Shown here piece by piece: positions 10,460 through 21,721 of a DNA stretch of 64,000 nucleotides. The translations under genes and the position numbers were made by a program. Every line of letters begins with the position of its first letter. Position 1 is the first letter of the stretch. The DNA is taken from assembly GCF_026212465.1 (NCBI RefSeq), contig NC_080058.1:18504553-18568552 (forward strand), given 5' to 3'. This stretch comes from Amaranthus tricolor. Lineage: Eukaryota; Streptophyta; Magnoliopsida; Caryophyllales; Amaranthaceae. The notes below the pieces were generated by a model, which was not told where the DNA came from, made no database searches, and worked only from the letters and a program-made list of their open reading frames with translations.

Positions 10460-12535
10460 TAATTAAACTAAATAATGATGTACACAATAGTATCACTATG
10501 TATACAATAATGATCTACCACTGGATTTCCCGCGGGATGAAGATCTAGACCCTTGACCACGAGAAGATCATCTACTATATTCAAATGCGCTTTTATTTCT
10601 TCTAAGGGTTTTGCTTGTGGTTGGTCTTCCCTTTCTAGGTGGACTTGCGCAAGGCTCAGGTATATCGACTCCATTAGGTTGTGATTCATGTTCAAGTACC
10701 CAAGATAAGCGTCGTAGAACAACTGAATCAGCTCTTAAGACTTCATCGACCAACGATTGAAAGAACTCTTTGTCATCGGCGTTTGCGTGCCGTACTCCTT
10801 CGTTGGTGTCATCTTCTACCTCTGCGTACGTCAAAGTACTCTAGAATGGATGAATGTCATCCAAATACAAAGCACCTTGTGAACCGATATAAATAACAAG
10901 CACACGGCAATCCATGGGTGCGTTGAAGTACAAAACCGCATTTGTTAAGTACATAATCACCCAAATCTAACGTACGCTTATGCTCAAGCCACAACTGCTC
11001 CAAGGCAAAAATAGATACATGGCAATATAAAGGTCTAAAGACATGATGTCGCAACGACCTTGAAACAGAATTCATGGATTCTTGTAGCGCTTGTCGGATC
11101 CTGGCTTGCTGGTTTGTTATCTGTGCGTGTGCCCTTTTAAATAGGTTATCTAATGAGCTATTACCGCTACTAAGATAATACTTGAAAGACGAGTGTTGGC
11201 TTTCAGCTCTGCTGGTAGTCTGGTTACCCATGTGTAAACGGTCATTCGTCCATGCACGCACAAATTTCTCTTTAAGTGGAATCCATGTTCTAGCCAAGTA
11301 TCGAACGACCTTTCTGTTCCTAACCTACTAGGTAGTCACAATCGATTGCCATCTCTCTTCAAATTCGTCGAGTATAGAACTTTCAACCTAGGGGTTCCAT
11401 CTACTTTTCCTGAATACCTGCCCTTGTTGATTTCTTTTCTCGCCACACAACTTGTCCACCATGTTCTCAACGTCGTTGGCAATATGCTATATGCGTAACA
11501 AATGCCGCACATCTACATTAAACACAACATTGAATGTAATTAAGACATATTCAATAAAGAGAACGACAATAATTAATCAAGAAAACCTTTTTACCTGGGA
11601 AGATGTCACGAATACCTGCTGATAAACCCTCATGTCGATCAGTGACAATGACGCTAAGAGTCTGAGCTGTGCCAAAAATATGTCTCAATCCCTATAACAC
11701 CCACGAATATGACACAACTGCCTCATCTTGCATCAAATAGAACGTAACCGAGAAGTTGTGATTGGTTGGCATCATTTCGATTACTTCACACAGTGACCAC
11801 TTTTGTTTTTTTGTTTTGTACGTTGTATCTATCAACAAAACATACGGCCACGTACGTATCATTTGGATTGAGGTAGGATTTACAACTAATAATCTGCTCA
11901 AATCTCCTTCACTATCCAAGTATGTTCAAACCACGTAATTATGCTCTGTGGCCATATAAAGACAGTGTTGAAGGGGAGTCCTACCCTCCATCTCTTCTCT
12001 TATAATTGACTGTCTAATATGTTTGATTCATACTAGTAAAAAACCAGGAAAATTTTCTCTAATTGAAGTCAGTTGCATGCCGGTTGCACTAAGCTTTCGT
12101 ATGTGCTGCCGAATATCTACATTCAACCTATTTGCCTTTACATGACCATCTTTGTACACTAAAAATCGGTGGTTATGTCTACCTTTTTCCCAAGACACAC
12201 CCTCACCTCCAAGGTCTTTCTCCTGCTTTACGACTACTTGCTACAATCATAAATTTACACCGACATGTTCTACTTTTAGAACCAGGTCGGGCATCATTAT
12301 CTAGGTTATGCAAATCACCCCTATTATTACCATAGCGGTGACATCTTAAATATAAACTAACTCTAGAACGTCCTTCTTTTTGTTTATAAGAAGCACGTGT
12401 ATATTGAAAACCAATTGTTATTGCTATCTCATCGGCCTAACTATGTAATTCATCTACGAAATCAAATTCCCTATCCGTAAAAAAACTACCAAGTAATCTA
12501 CATTGTCTCCTAAGTTTTCAAAGTCCTGCAAATTT
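10460..12535 (-). pseudogene. MULE transposase pseudogene (FAR1-type DNA-binding plus SWIM)
   Basis: Read on the minus strand from about 12535, the N-terminal region resembles the FAR1/WRKY-like DNA-binding part of plant MULE transposases. Then come SRLLVVNPTSIQMIRTWPYVLLIDTTYKTK (about 11890-11800, with the first catalytic D in LLIDTTYK), SVIVTDRHEGLSAGI (about 11650), and WIPLKEKFVRAWTNDRLHMGNQTTSRAESQHS (about 11285-11190). The SWIM-like end THGLPCAC lies at about 10910. The tail reads RKGRPTTSKTLRRNKSAFEY (about 10640-10570), common in this family. A candidate intron lies at about 11520-11595. Many stops and frame changes make it a pseudogene. Its 5' end meets copia A at about 12545. Confidence 0.75.
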
Positions 12536-12548
12536 AAAATATGAAACA

Positions 12549-13118
12549 GACCATGTCTCCTATATAAACACCTTTAGATACGATGTCCAAAACAAATTTT
12601 TCGGTTTGTTGGATCAAAACATAACTCTAAAAGAAAATATAGAGAGAATTAAAAAGGAAAATGTTATTCTTTATATTGAGTTATCACAATACAAATTATT
12701 AGGCTTAAATGAAGAATTGAATGATGCATCGTCTAAAGATTTATGCAATAATTTTCAGAATTTAAAATTGAATCTAGAATCCTACTGTATTAATGATGAT
12801 AAGCTTGAATTAAACTCAAGAGAAAAAGGGAAAATCAAAATCACTTTCAAATGGATTCAAGATGCTAAAAGTAAAAATTCAAAAGGCCTAAATTATCTTA
12901 AGAGTAACAAGAAGAAGAAAGCTTACGTTGATCTTCCTAGTGACAGATTCTGTTCCTTCTGTGGAGGAACTGGTCATCTGAAGGACCAGTGCACCAAAAA
13001 GGAACAGTATACTGTCTCCAACAGAAACTACATCGATAACATTCAGAATAAGAAAAATGATTCATGCAAAATCGATAAGGAACCCAAGAAAGTCTGGGTT
13101 CCTGTAACTAACCATTAA
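12549..13118 (+). pseudogene. gag: Copia A gag, C-terminal fragment
   Basis: This fragment encodes the last part of Gag: a Lys/Glu-rich probably coiled-coil region (LKENIERIKKENVIL) followed by a CCHC zinc knuckle (CSFCGGTGHLKDQC) and a basic tail ending WVPVTNH. The N-terminal capsid part and the first knuckle seen in copy B are absent. Gag ends at the TAA at 13116, the same stop as in copy B, and the protease/pol frame resumes in a different phase just downstream. Confidence 0.8.
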
Positions 13119-13134
13119 TTTTTTACAGGTCCAA

Positions 13135-16006
13135 GTGAGGGGGAACAGCTCATGGTATCTCGACAGTGGGTGTTCCAAGCACATGACGGGTGACAAATCT
13201 AAATTTTCTCTCACTTAAAGCCTATGATGGGGGAACAGTAACCTTCGGTGACAATATGAAGGGTGAGATAATCGCCAAAGGAAAGGTTGTAAGGTCATGT
13301 TCCCATGCCATTGATAATGTATTTTTAGTCGAGAATTTGAAACATAACTTACTCAGCATTTCTCAATTTTGTGATAAGGGTAACTCTGTGAACTTTACTT
13401 CTGAAAAGTGCATTATTTCTAGGAATGACACAGGAGACATCGTTCTTGAGGGAACCAGAAAAGGGAACACTTATGTAGTGAACCTGGACACTGTTCCCAA
13501 AACCAGTCTAACGTGTCTAAGCGTTATAGAAGACGACCGACTTCTTTGGCATAAGCGTCTAGGTCATGCTAGTTATACATTGATTAATACATTAAGATCA
13601 AAAGACCTAGTTAGAGGACTACCAGCTATAAAATTCCTTAAGGATGAAATTTGTGATCCTTGTGCCAAAGGAAAACAAGTGAGGTCATCTTTTAAATCAA
13701 AGAACATTGTGACCACCACTAAACCACTTGAATTATTACATATGGATCTATGTGGACCTATGAGAACACAAAGCCGGAGTTGCAAAAGATATGTGTTTGT
13801 TATTGTTGATGATTACAGTAGATTCACTTGGATTTTATTTTTAGTTAGTAAAGATGAAGCTTTTAATGAGTTTGTTTCTTTCGCTAACAAAATACCAAAA
13901 TCTACCAATAATCAAATTATTCACATAAGGTCAGATCATGGAAGAGAATTCGAAAATTCAAGTTTCATGAACTATTGCAATGAACATGGATTAAGTCATA
14001 ATTTTTCGGCACCACGAACACCACAACAAAATGGTGTAGTAGAAAGGAAAAATAGGACTTTAGAGGAAATGGCTAGAACCATGTTAATTGCTATTAGTCT
14101 ACCTAGAAATTTTTGGGCCGAAGCTGTTAATACTGCATGTTATATTTTGAATCGTGTATTAATAAGACCAATCACTTCAAAGACATCCTATGAATTGCTT
14201 AAAGGTGTTAAACCAAATATCTCCTATTTTCGTGTGTTTGGATGTAAATGTTTTGTTCATGTAAATGGAAATCGAAATATAGGGAAGTTTGATGAAAGAA
14301 GTGATGAAGCAGTATTTCTTAGCTACTCATCACATAGTAACGCTTACAGAGTTTATAACAAAAGAACAATGAGCGTGGAAGAATCCGTTCACATAATTTT
14401 CGATGAAACTAACTTTTTGTCTAGTGAACAGGATACAAATAATTTTAATATAGGTCTTGCAAATCTAGAGAATGATGAAGAAGAAATGAAAATGCAAGAT
14501 CAAGGAACAGCAGGTGAACAGCTGATCCCAGAAGAAGCAGAAAGGAACGATCTTGATCAGGAACAGCCGGTACTTCAGAACCAACAAACTGTTCCCAATA
14601 CAGCTGTTCCCACAGAAGAGCAAAACGATCCAGTAGCTGAACAGAATGTTGATCAAGCTGATGAACCAGAACATGCTATTGTTCCCACAAGAGAATTTGT
14701 GCCCAAACCTTGGAAGTATCAAAGTCATCATCCTCTTGATTTGATTATAAGTGATTTGAATAAAGGAACACAAACTAGATCTCAAATGAGAAACTTTTGT
14801 GCACACTTTGCGTTCCTATCATCACTCGAGCCCAAGAATAATGAAGAAGCTCTAAAGGATTCCGAATGGATCGTGGCCATGCAAGACGAATTAAATGAAT
14901 TTGAAAGAAATATAGTTTGGCACTTGGAACCCAAACCGAAACACAAAAAGGTAATTGGTTTGAAATGGGTATTTCGGAATAAACTAGATGAGCATGGAAT
15001 AATTGTTAGAAACAAAGCAAGGCTCGTGGTCAAAGTATACTATCAACAAGAAGGTATTGATTATACCGAGACATTTGCTCCGGTAGCAAGGTTAGAGGCT
15101 ATAAGAATCTTAATTTCTTTTGCTGCATTCATGAACTTTAAATTGTATCAAATGGATGTGAAATGTGCTTTCTTAAATGGTTTTCTTGATGAAGAAGTTT
15201 TTGTTGAACAACCCCCAGGCTTTGCAAATACCTCTTGTCTCGATCATGTCTACAAGCTTGATAAAGCTCTTTATGGCTTAAAACAAGCTCCTAGGCAATG
15301 GTATGAAAGACTATCAAAGTTTTTGATTCAAAATGACTTTGCAAGAGGCAAAATTGACAAAACCTTATTCTTTAAGAATAGAGGTTCGGATATTTTAGTT
15401 GTTCAAATATATGTTGATGATATTATCTTTGGAGCCACCAATGAACTGTTGTGTAAAGAATTTGCCAACCTTATGAGCACTGAATTTGAAATGAGCATGA
15501 TGGAAGAATTAAATTTCTTTCTTGGTTTGCAAATTAAAAAAACTGCTAATGGTATCTTTATTCACCAACAAAAATATATAAAAGAACTTCTCAAGAAATA
15601 TGGCTTGAATAATGCTAAAACCAACAACACACCTATGGCTACAAATGTTAGATTAGATGAAAAACCAAATGGAACAAACGTTGATCAAACTATGTATAGA
15701 GGCATGATTGGCTCTTTACTATATCTAACTGCTAGTAGACCCGATATTGCTTTTAGTGTTGGTTTATGTGCTAGATTTCAATCCAATCCTAAAGAATCAC
15801 ATCTCACTGCAGTTAAACGAATTTTAAGATATTTGAAGGGAACAGACGACTTATCCTTATTTTATCCTAAAAGTGATGTTTATGATTTGAAAGGTTTTAG
15901 TGATGCAGATTATGCAGGTGATCTAGTTAATAGAAAAAGTACATCAGGTATGGTACAATTCCTTGGCTTATGTTTAGTTTCATGGAGTTCCAAGGGAACA
16001 ACATGA
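13135..16006 (+). pseudogene. pol: Copia A pol: protease-integrase-RT-partial RNase H
   Basis: The protease motif ([11 protein letters not shown], about 13150-13185) lies in one frame. An extra T in a TTT run at about 13203-13206 moves the rest into the frame that is then open for 938 codons. That frame holds the pre-integrase zinc motif (HKRLGH...CDPC), integrase core ([28 protein letters not shown]) and RT ([23 protein letters not shown]). RNase H begins (FSDADYAGD) but the frame stops at 16004. Comparison with copy B shows a 308-bp deletion between two TTCCAAG repeats that removes the rest of RNase H; the last Pol residues survive out of frame (about 16000-16040). Several changes at otherwise typical residues (for example SCKR for SGKR) fit neutral decay. 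Confidence 0.88.
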
Positions 16007-16579
16007 AAAAATGAGATTGGAACTTGGCATGATCAAGCTGTATTGAAGTGAGTGACATATGTGATCCTTAAAGTCAGAATGAAAATTGAAAAGGTCGATC
16101 AACCACAAATCTTGATTGAAAAATCGATTATCGAAAGGATCAGGTACGCACCATTTAAAAGTATATACTGTGAATGCTCATATGATTGCTTGTTTGATTT
16201 GTTCAGATAATAGTAGCATAAAACTTTCATTTATTTTTCATCTTCATAAAAAATTTCTATAATATTTAATATATATATTTACCCAGCAATTTCCATTAAA
16301 ATAGCGGGAGTTAAATCATCATAGTTCTTCACTAAACTCATCTGTTTCCATTTCACTTTCTGTGTCCATATACCTAAATAAGAACAATGAAGCACCAAAA
16401 TTCATTAAAGTAACCGTCACCTCATACTTATTAAAGCCACTCTCTCACGGCAAATCTATCATTTCATCTTCAATTTCACTCTCAAAACCGTCTTCAACTC
16501 ACTGCATTTCAGAACCGCCTTCAATTGCATTTCATCATTCCATTCTTGCTTTCTCCTTTTCTTAATTCTTCAAATCACC
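16007..16579 (+). other. Copia A pol-ORF3 spacer
   Basis: No gene is seen. The stretch is alignable to the same spacer in copy B (56122-56655). It probably acts as leader of ORF3; a CT/CA-rich run (16430-16560) precedes the ORF3 ATG. Confidence 0.6.
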
Positions 16580-18208
16580 ATGAAAACTAAGAATCAAACA
16601 CCAAAAATGAAGCAACCCAAACCTCTACAAATCATCCATCCAACACCTCTCATTACCGAAACTGAGTCCTCATCAAGAAAGCAACAGGAAACCCCGGTTG
16701 CCTCTGGAGTGCATGAAACCAAAAAGAGAGAGAGGGACTCTACAGTAAAGAAATCATCTTCAAAAAGCGCAAAAGTTGTTGTTCCAGTTAGTGCTGAGGA
16801 GATATCCAAAGAAATGATTGTTGGTTTTGGACTAGACAAACAATGGTATGAATCTAATTTCTTTCCTCAATTTCACGCCATTTTGCAAAATCAATGTTGG
16901 GAATCTTTAATGGCAGAAAAATGTTGCAACCCAATGTACCCCAACTTGATGCGCGAGTTTATTTCAAATTTTTCTTTTGACCATGGCGCTTGTACTAGTG
17001 TTGTTAAGGGGATTAAAATTGAATTTAATAGTTTGATTTTAGGAGGGTGGTTAGGTGTCCCCTCCACTGGATTTGATATATATGTTATTGGATCAAAAAT
17101 CAATTTTTCTGGGATAAATGAGAAGGTAGTTTGGAAGTTTCTAGGGATAAAAGAGAAAAGAGGAAAGGTTAGTCACAATGTGTTGTCATCAATGCACAAG
17201 CTGTTATACAATATAGCAAGACGATTTATTCTGCCTCGCACATCTAAAAGAAGTGAGGTTAGTTTAAGGGATGCTACGTTAATATATTGTATGGCTAATA
17301 ACATCAAGATTAATTTTCCCTCTTTGATGATTTGTCACTTGAATGATTGTATTTTTAAGCATAATGTGTTAGGATATGGTGGATTGTTAACATGGATATT
17401 TATGAAGTTGGGTGTTCCTCTTGATGGTCCAAATTATCCCATGGGTCTAAATAACAAAGTAGGTGTTAAGTGTTTGAACAACTTGCATCTTAGATTAAAT
17501 GAAAAAGGGACCCTTGAGAATATCTCTGAACAATCTGAGGGCACAAATGAAGAAGAAAATGAAGAAAATGTTAAGGAGGAGGAAGTAAATAAGGAGGAAC
17601 AAGAGCCTATTCCCTCTACCACTGAGAAGGCAGAGGAGCATTCTGAGGAGGAACAGGAGGAAAACTCTTGTAAGGGGGAAGTTGAGAAGGAACCTGTGAA
17701 GGATGTTGTGGAGGAAGAAGAAGAAAAAGATGAGGAGAGTTCCTTACCTGGTTCACACCTTAGGAAGAGTCGTAGGCTAGCTTCCGAAGGAAAGAAAACT
17801 GTTGTTATTATTGATGATGACTCAGCCTCATATACAACAGCTGAACCAAGCCATCCTTCCTCACCTAAACCTGCCACACAGTCACCAATACAACCATCTT
17901 CACCACCACAGTCACCAATACAACCATCTTCACCACCACAGTCACCTATACCATCATCACCACCACCAGTACACACATCACAAAATCAAGGTTTAGGTGA
18001 CACTACAATTCCTACAGCCCCTTTATCCTCCATTCTCCTAAAACTCACAGAATTGCAGACAAGCTTCCTTGTTTTTAAGGATGAAATTCGTGTCTCCATA
18101 GCCTCACTCTCTGCTCAAATGGACCAAATGAAAGCACGTTTGGGGGCCAAGCTTGACACAGTGGAGGTGGAAACAGAATACATAGATGATGAAGCTCCTG
18201 CATCCTAG
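16580..18208 (+). CDS. Copia A ORF3: intact 542-aa protein with Transposase_32-like domain
   Basis: This intact third ORF has a near-identical partner in copy B. The N-terminus (1-70) is Lys/Ser-rich with a basic cluster (ETKKRERDSTVKKSSSK). Residues about 90-300 resemble the 'putative plant transposon protein' domain (Pfam Transposase_32): NLMREFISNF, VVKGIKIEF, LGGWLGVP, and SLRDATLIYCMANNIKINFP. Then come a Glu-rich stretch (about 320-390), a basic RKSRRLA motif, a Pro/Ser-rich segment with 10-residue repeats SPIQPSSPPQ (about 430-460), and a C-terminal probable coiled coil (SSILLKLTELQ to MDQMKARLGAKL). In SIRE1-type elements an env-like ORF with proline-rich and coiled-coil parts occupies this place. 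No signal peptide or clear membrane segment is visible, so an envelope role is not supported. Confidence 0.75.
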   Translation: MKTKNQTPKMKQPKPLQIIHPTPLITETESSSRKQQETPVASGVHETKKRERDSTVKKSSSKSAKVVVPVSAEEISKEMIVGFGLDKQWYESNFFPQFHAILQNQCWESLMAEKCCNPMYPNLMREFISNFSFDHGACTSVVKGIKIEFNSLILGGWLGVPSTGFDIYVIGSKINFSGINEKVVWKFLGIKEKRGKVSHNVLSSMHKLLYNIARRFILPRTSKRSEVSLRDATLIYCMANNIKINFPSLMICHLNDCIFKHNVLGYGGLLTWIFMKLGVPLDGPNYPMGLNNKVGVKCLNNLHLRLNEKGTLENISEQSEGTNEEENEENVKEEEVNKEEQEPIPSTTEKAEEHSEEEQEENSCKGEVEKEPVKDVVEEEEEKDEESSLPGSHLRKSRRLASEGKKTVVIIDDDSASYTTAEPSHPSSPKPATQSPIQPSSPPQSPIQPSSPPQSPIPSSPPPVHTSQNQGLGDTTIPTAPLSSILLKLTELQTSFLVFKDEIRVSIASLSAQMDQMKARLGAKLDTVEVETEYIDDEAPAS

Positions 18209-19049
18209 TTCTTCCTGATATCTTTTCTTTTTTGTTGCAACCATCTCTATTATCAAACAATCTTTTTATTTTTTTTTGGGTACCAGCTGGGGTACATCCT
18301 TTAACAATGATAATATGTTAAACAATTTCTTTTATGCTACTAACTATCTGTGACGATTGATCATAGCTGATCTTATTTGCATTTATTGTTACTGCTTTTT
18401 ACTTTGTGCATCCTTACTCTGTCTTTGACTATGTCTATATGCTTAGTGTTGTGGTTTGATTGCTCCAATTCTTTTTGAATGATGTCAAAAGGGGGAATAT
18501 TTGACACAAACTTAAATAATGCTTGAGTATGCTTAGCTTTGATAATATCTATTATGTTGGACTTTAGGATTAAGGTTATGCTTTATGATCTGATCTAAGG
18601 CTGTTTGGCTGTGTGCTACTGATGATTGTTTATTGCTTGCTGATTTTGCTCTGCTCTGATTGTCAAAATATAGCTTAGGCTCTGATTGTCAAAATATAGC
18701 TAATCTAATGTCAGTATATAGTTAACACCTTTTGTTTATACATTGAAGCTCTGATTATGATTTGATTATACATGATGCTTGTTTTGAACTTGTTTTGGAT
18801 GTATCTGTTCTGTTTTTAAGTTTCTTTTAAGCTCTGATCATTTTACATCATTGTTTAAGTTTTATGCTGAAGTTGTATGAGTTTTTGTTATGTTTATTTT
18901 TAGAGTAATTTGATTCAAGATATGCTTGGTGAATTATATTTACTAAGTTAAGAAGAGTTGTTTTGATCTCTAACAAGCTCTTCAACATTGGTTTACTCTG
19001 TTGTGTTTAAGTTTGTTTAAAAGTTTGTCATCATCAAAAAGGGGGAATT
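18209..19049 (+). other. Copia A 3' untranslated part with two polypurine tracts
   Basis: No ORF is seen. CAAAAGGGGGAAT occurs at 18486-18498 and AAAAAGGGGGAATT at 19036-19049, the latter directly before the LTR, where it would prime plus-strand synthesis. A 26-base duplication containing GCTCTGATTGTCAAAATATA lies at 18652-18700. The same arrangement is present in copy B. Confidence 0.75.
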
Positions 19050-20488
19050 TGTTGGACCTCTTGAGTTTTGATGATGACTACACTTAAGCAAATATGTGTT
19101 TAGAGATTGTGTGCAGGTCGATATCCGATTATAGTTATGATCGTTGATAGTACCTATGGCTTTGTTCGTGGGAATATACGTGTCAAAAGGATTCAAGAGA
19201 TGTTAGAAGAGTTTATCACTTGGGATGTAAAATGGAGACAGCAGGTCTACTGTTCCTAAGTTGGATGTTCTAGCAAACCTGGATTCTGGAAACAGCGCAC
19301 TGTTCCCAAACCAAAGTCAGCCTACGTTAACAAATAAATTCTGATTTTTAATTTTTTGTTAATGTATTTAAATTAATTTGTTGCATTTATTTATTATAGT
19401 TAATTGGCAAAAAGTTTTCTAAAAACTTCTTTTCGTATTAATTTCCAAATAAAGATCCTTTATTTTAGGATCTATTTTTAGTAAATATTGGATTTGCTAA
19501 AAATAGAAATAGTGGTTGTTGAATGGGTCTTAGCTATTATTTTTAACCGGTCTTTACTTTTGATAATAGGTTATCATGTCTAGTTTTATTAAGTATAACC
19601 GTTTATAAAAATAGCAAAAATGTTCCAGCGGTTAGTACTGGAACAGGAACTGCTGAAGAAATTGCTGCTTAAGGGAACAACGGTTATTATTAGGGAACAG
19701 CGGTTATTATTAGGAAACAACGGTTATTATTGCGTTAACCGTATGTTTGATTTATTCAAGGCTTATGGAAATAACTGTTTGATAGTGTAATCCACATTTT
19801 TCCCATGATCTTTTGATAGGGAATAATGGATTGGAATATTTCTCTATTTTTAGAGATTTTATTTTTTATAAATAGCTAATGAACTCGGCTGTTCCTTAGT
19901 GCATGCATTGAGAGAAAAAACGTATAAACTTTTTTCATGCGATTATTTTTGGAAATTCTACAAGAAATATTTTGCTTTTAAAATTGCCAATTAATTCATA
20001 ATATTTTCTTGTGCAACTCATTGATTTATTTTAGAGAATTTCATTCCTTTTGTAAGGGTTTTTGTGAGTACATGTAATTAGACTCGGGTGAGTCTAAGGG
20101 GGGAATTTAATAGCTTTGAGTGAAGCTAGTGTGGAGTTTAGCTTTTAGTGAAGCTAAGTTTGTTGCTTTGAGTAAGGCATTTTGAGAGAGAAGAGTTGGC
20201 CTAGTAGATTCGCTTCGAGTGAAGTAAGGTGTTTATTGTAATTGTAACTAATTGCCTTAAACATAGTGGAGTTTTTAGAAATCCCAAGGGGTCGTGGTTT
20301 TTCCTTCTGTTTAGGCCCAGAAGGTTTCCACGTAAAAATCGTGTGTTTCTCTTTTATTATTTTGCTCTAAGTTTAAGCTTTATTTATTTTACTCAATTCC
20401 GCAAAAACAGGGCATAAACGCTTAAACTAGCAACAACAACAATTCACCCCCCCTCTTGTTGCTGTTCCCGTTCCTAATTGAGTCAACA
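19050..20488 (+). repeat. Copia A 3' LTR
   Basis: The LTR begins TGTTGGACCTC after the polypurine tract and ends AATTGAGTCAACA, matching the inverted LTR of copy B at 52266-53676. It contains three 20-base repeats around CGGTTATTATT (about 19672-19731) and a TATA-like TATAAATAG at 19867-19875, a likely promoter. Confidence 0.9.
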
Positions 20489-20669
20489 ATTAATAATAAA
20501 AATATTCAATAATAAATAAAAATTATAGTTTACTTTAATAATTAATATTAAAATAATACTAATACAAATTAATATTAAATAAAAAATATAATTTTCTTCA
20601 ATAATTAATATTAGAATAATAACAATACAAAATATAAAATAAAATAATTTTAATAATAATAAAACAAAT

Positions 20670-20850
<181 letters not shown>

Positions 20851-20984
20851 GAAAATAATAATAAATTACAAAATAATAATAAATTAGAAAATAAAATAAT
20901 TTACTACAACGTATATCAAATAATGATAATATAAATTACGAAATAAATAAAAAATTATTTATATAATTTACATAATAATAATGT

Positions 20985-21390
20985 AAATAATAAAAAAAAA
21001 CGGAGGATTCGCACAAAACGTGCGAGTGGACCACAAAGGAGTCGCACAAAACGTGCGACTAGACAGCGATTCATAGTCACTTTCGTTAGTCATAGTAAAT
21101 CGATCCAAGCAATCAGTTTGTTTAAAATCAAAGAACGTTTTTAGAGAGATTTTAGAGAGATAGTACCGTGTTTGAATTCGTATATTATACAAGGGCGCAA
21201 CTGAAAATTCAATATATAAGGTCGCGATAAAAATGTTCGGGATTACGTTTAAACTTTAAATATAATGTTTTTAAAGTGATAATAGTGTTATTAAGTGAGA
21301 TTTACGTTTGTTAAACAAATTTTAAGTCTAGGGGCAAAATCGTAATTTCATTAGGAGGGTGGTGATAAAATGAAAAGGGTGGCGATAAAT
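20985..21390 (-). repeat. Repeat X2: inverted, diverged copy of X1
   Basis: The reverse complement aligns with 800-1130: AATGAAATTACGATTTTGCC (X1 AATAAAATTACAATTTTGCC), then GACTTAAAATTT and CTCACTTAATAACAC. Two hairpin motifs, arms TCGCAC/GTGCGA (about 21009-21025) and AGTCGCAC/GTGCGACT (21040-21060), both with loop AAAAC, correspond to the GC core of X1. Confidence 0.6.
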
Positions 21391-21721
21391 AATAATGCCC
21401 TTATATAATTTTGTGTTCGCTGATTTACTCTTTACTCCTTTGCTTTCATTTTATTTACTTCGTTTGTATATATTGTCTTTTCGAGTAAGACTTGCCCCTT
21501 ACAAGCCTTCTTTCCTTCCTTAGATTTCACATATTTTTTCAATGTTAATGTTAGTTAAACATTGTTTGTTCATTCATGATTGATTATTAAATAATACCCT
21601 AAGTCATATATTTAATTTATTTAATTTATTAGAATTTGATTTACTTCGTTTGTATTATATTTAATTTATTAGAATTTGATACAATTTTAATTGATTAGTG
21701 TCTTTATTGGTTGGGATACCA
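21391..21721. other. Intergenic, nothing recognised
   Basis: AT-rich sequence between X2 and the 5' LTR of element C. I see no ORF or repeat boundary. Confidence 0.5.

Larger units (their letters stand above)
12549..20488 (+). mobile_element. Copia element A: 5'-truncated Sirevirus-like Ty1/copia
   Basis: Homology to copia B (minus strand, 52266-61745) begins abruptly at about 12549 inside gag, so the 5' LTR, primer-binding site and most of gag are missing. The order is gag C-terminus, protease, integrase, RT, truncated RNase H, ORF3, a long 3' untranslated part, polypurine tract (19036-19049) and one LTR (19050-20488). Gag-pol followed by a third ORF and a duplicated polypurine tract (18486 and 19036) is the organisation described for Sireviruses. 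Disabling lesions are the 5' truncation, a one-base insertion near the protease and a 308-bp deletion in RNase H. Confidence 0.88.

Noticed and set aside
17434..17976. Antisense frames of 180 and 170 aa rich in Ser/Gly (17434-17976 and 54755-55267)
   Set aside because: They mirror the Glu- and Pro-rich codons of ORF3 on the opposite strand and have no family resemblance.
16580..18208. ORF3 as an envelope glycoprotein
   Set aside because: The position fits env-like ORFs of Sireviruses, but I see no signal peptide, transmembrane segment or cleavage site; the main domain looks like a plant transposon protein.
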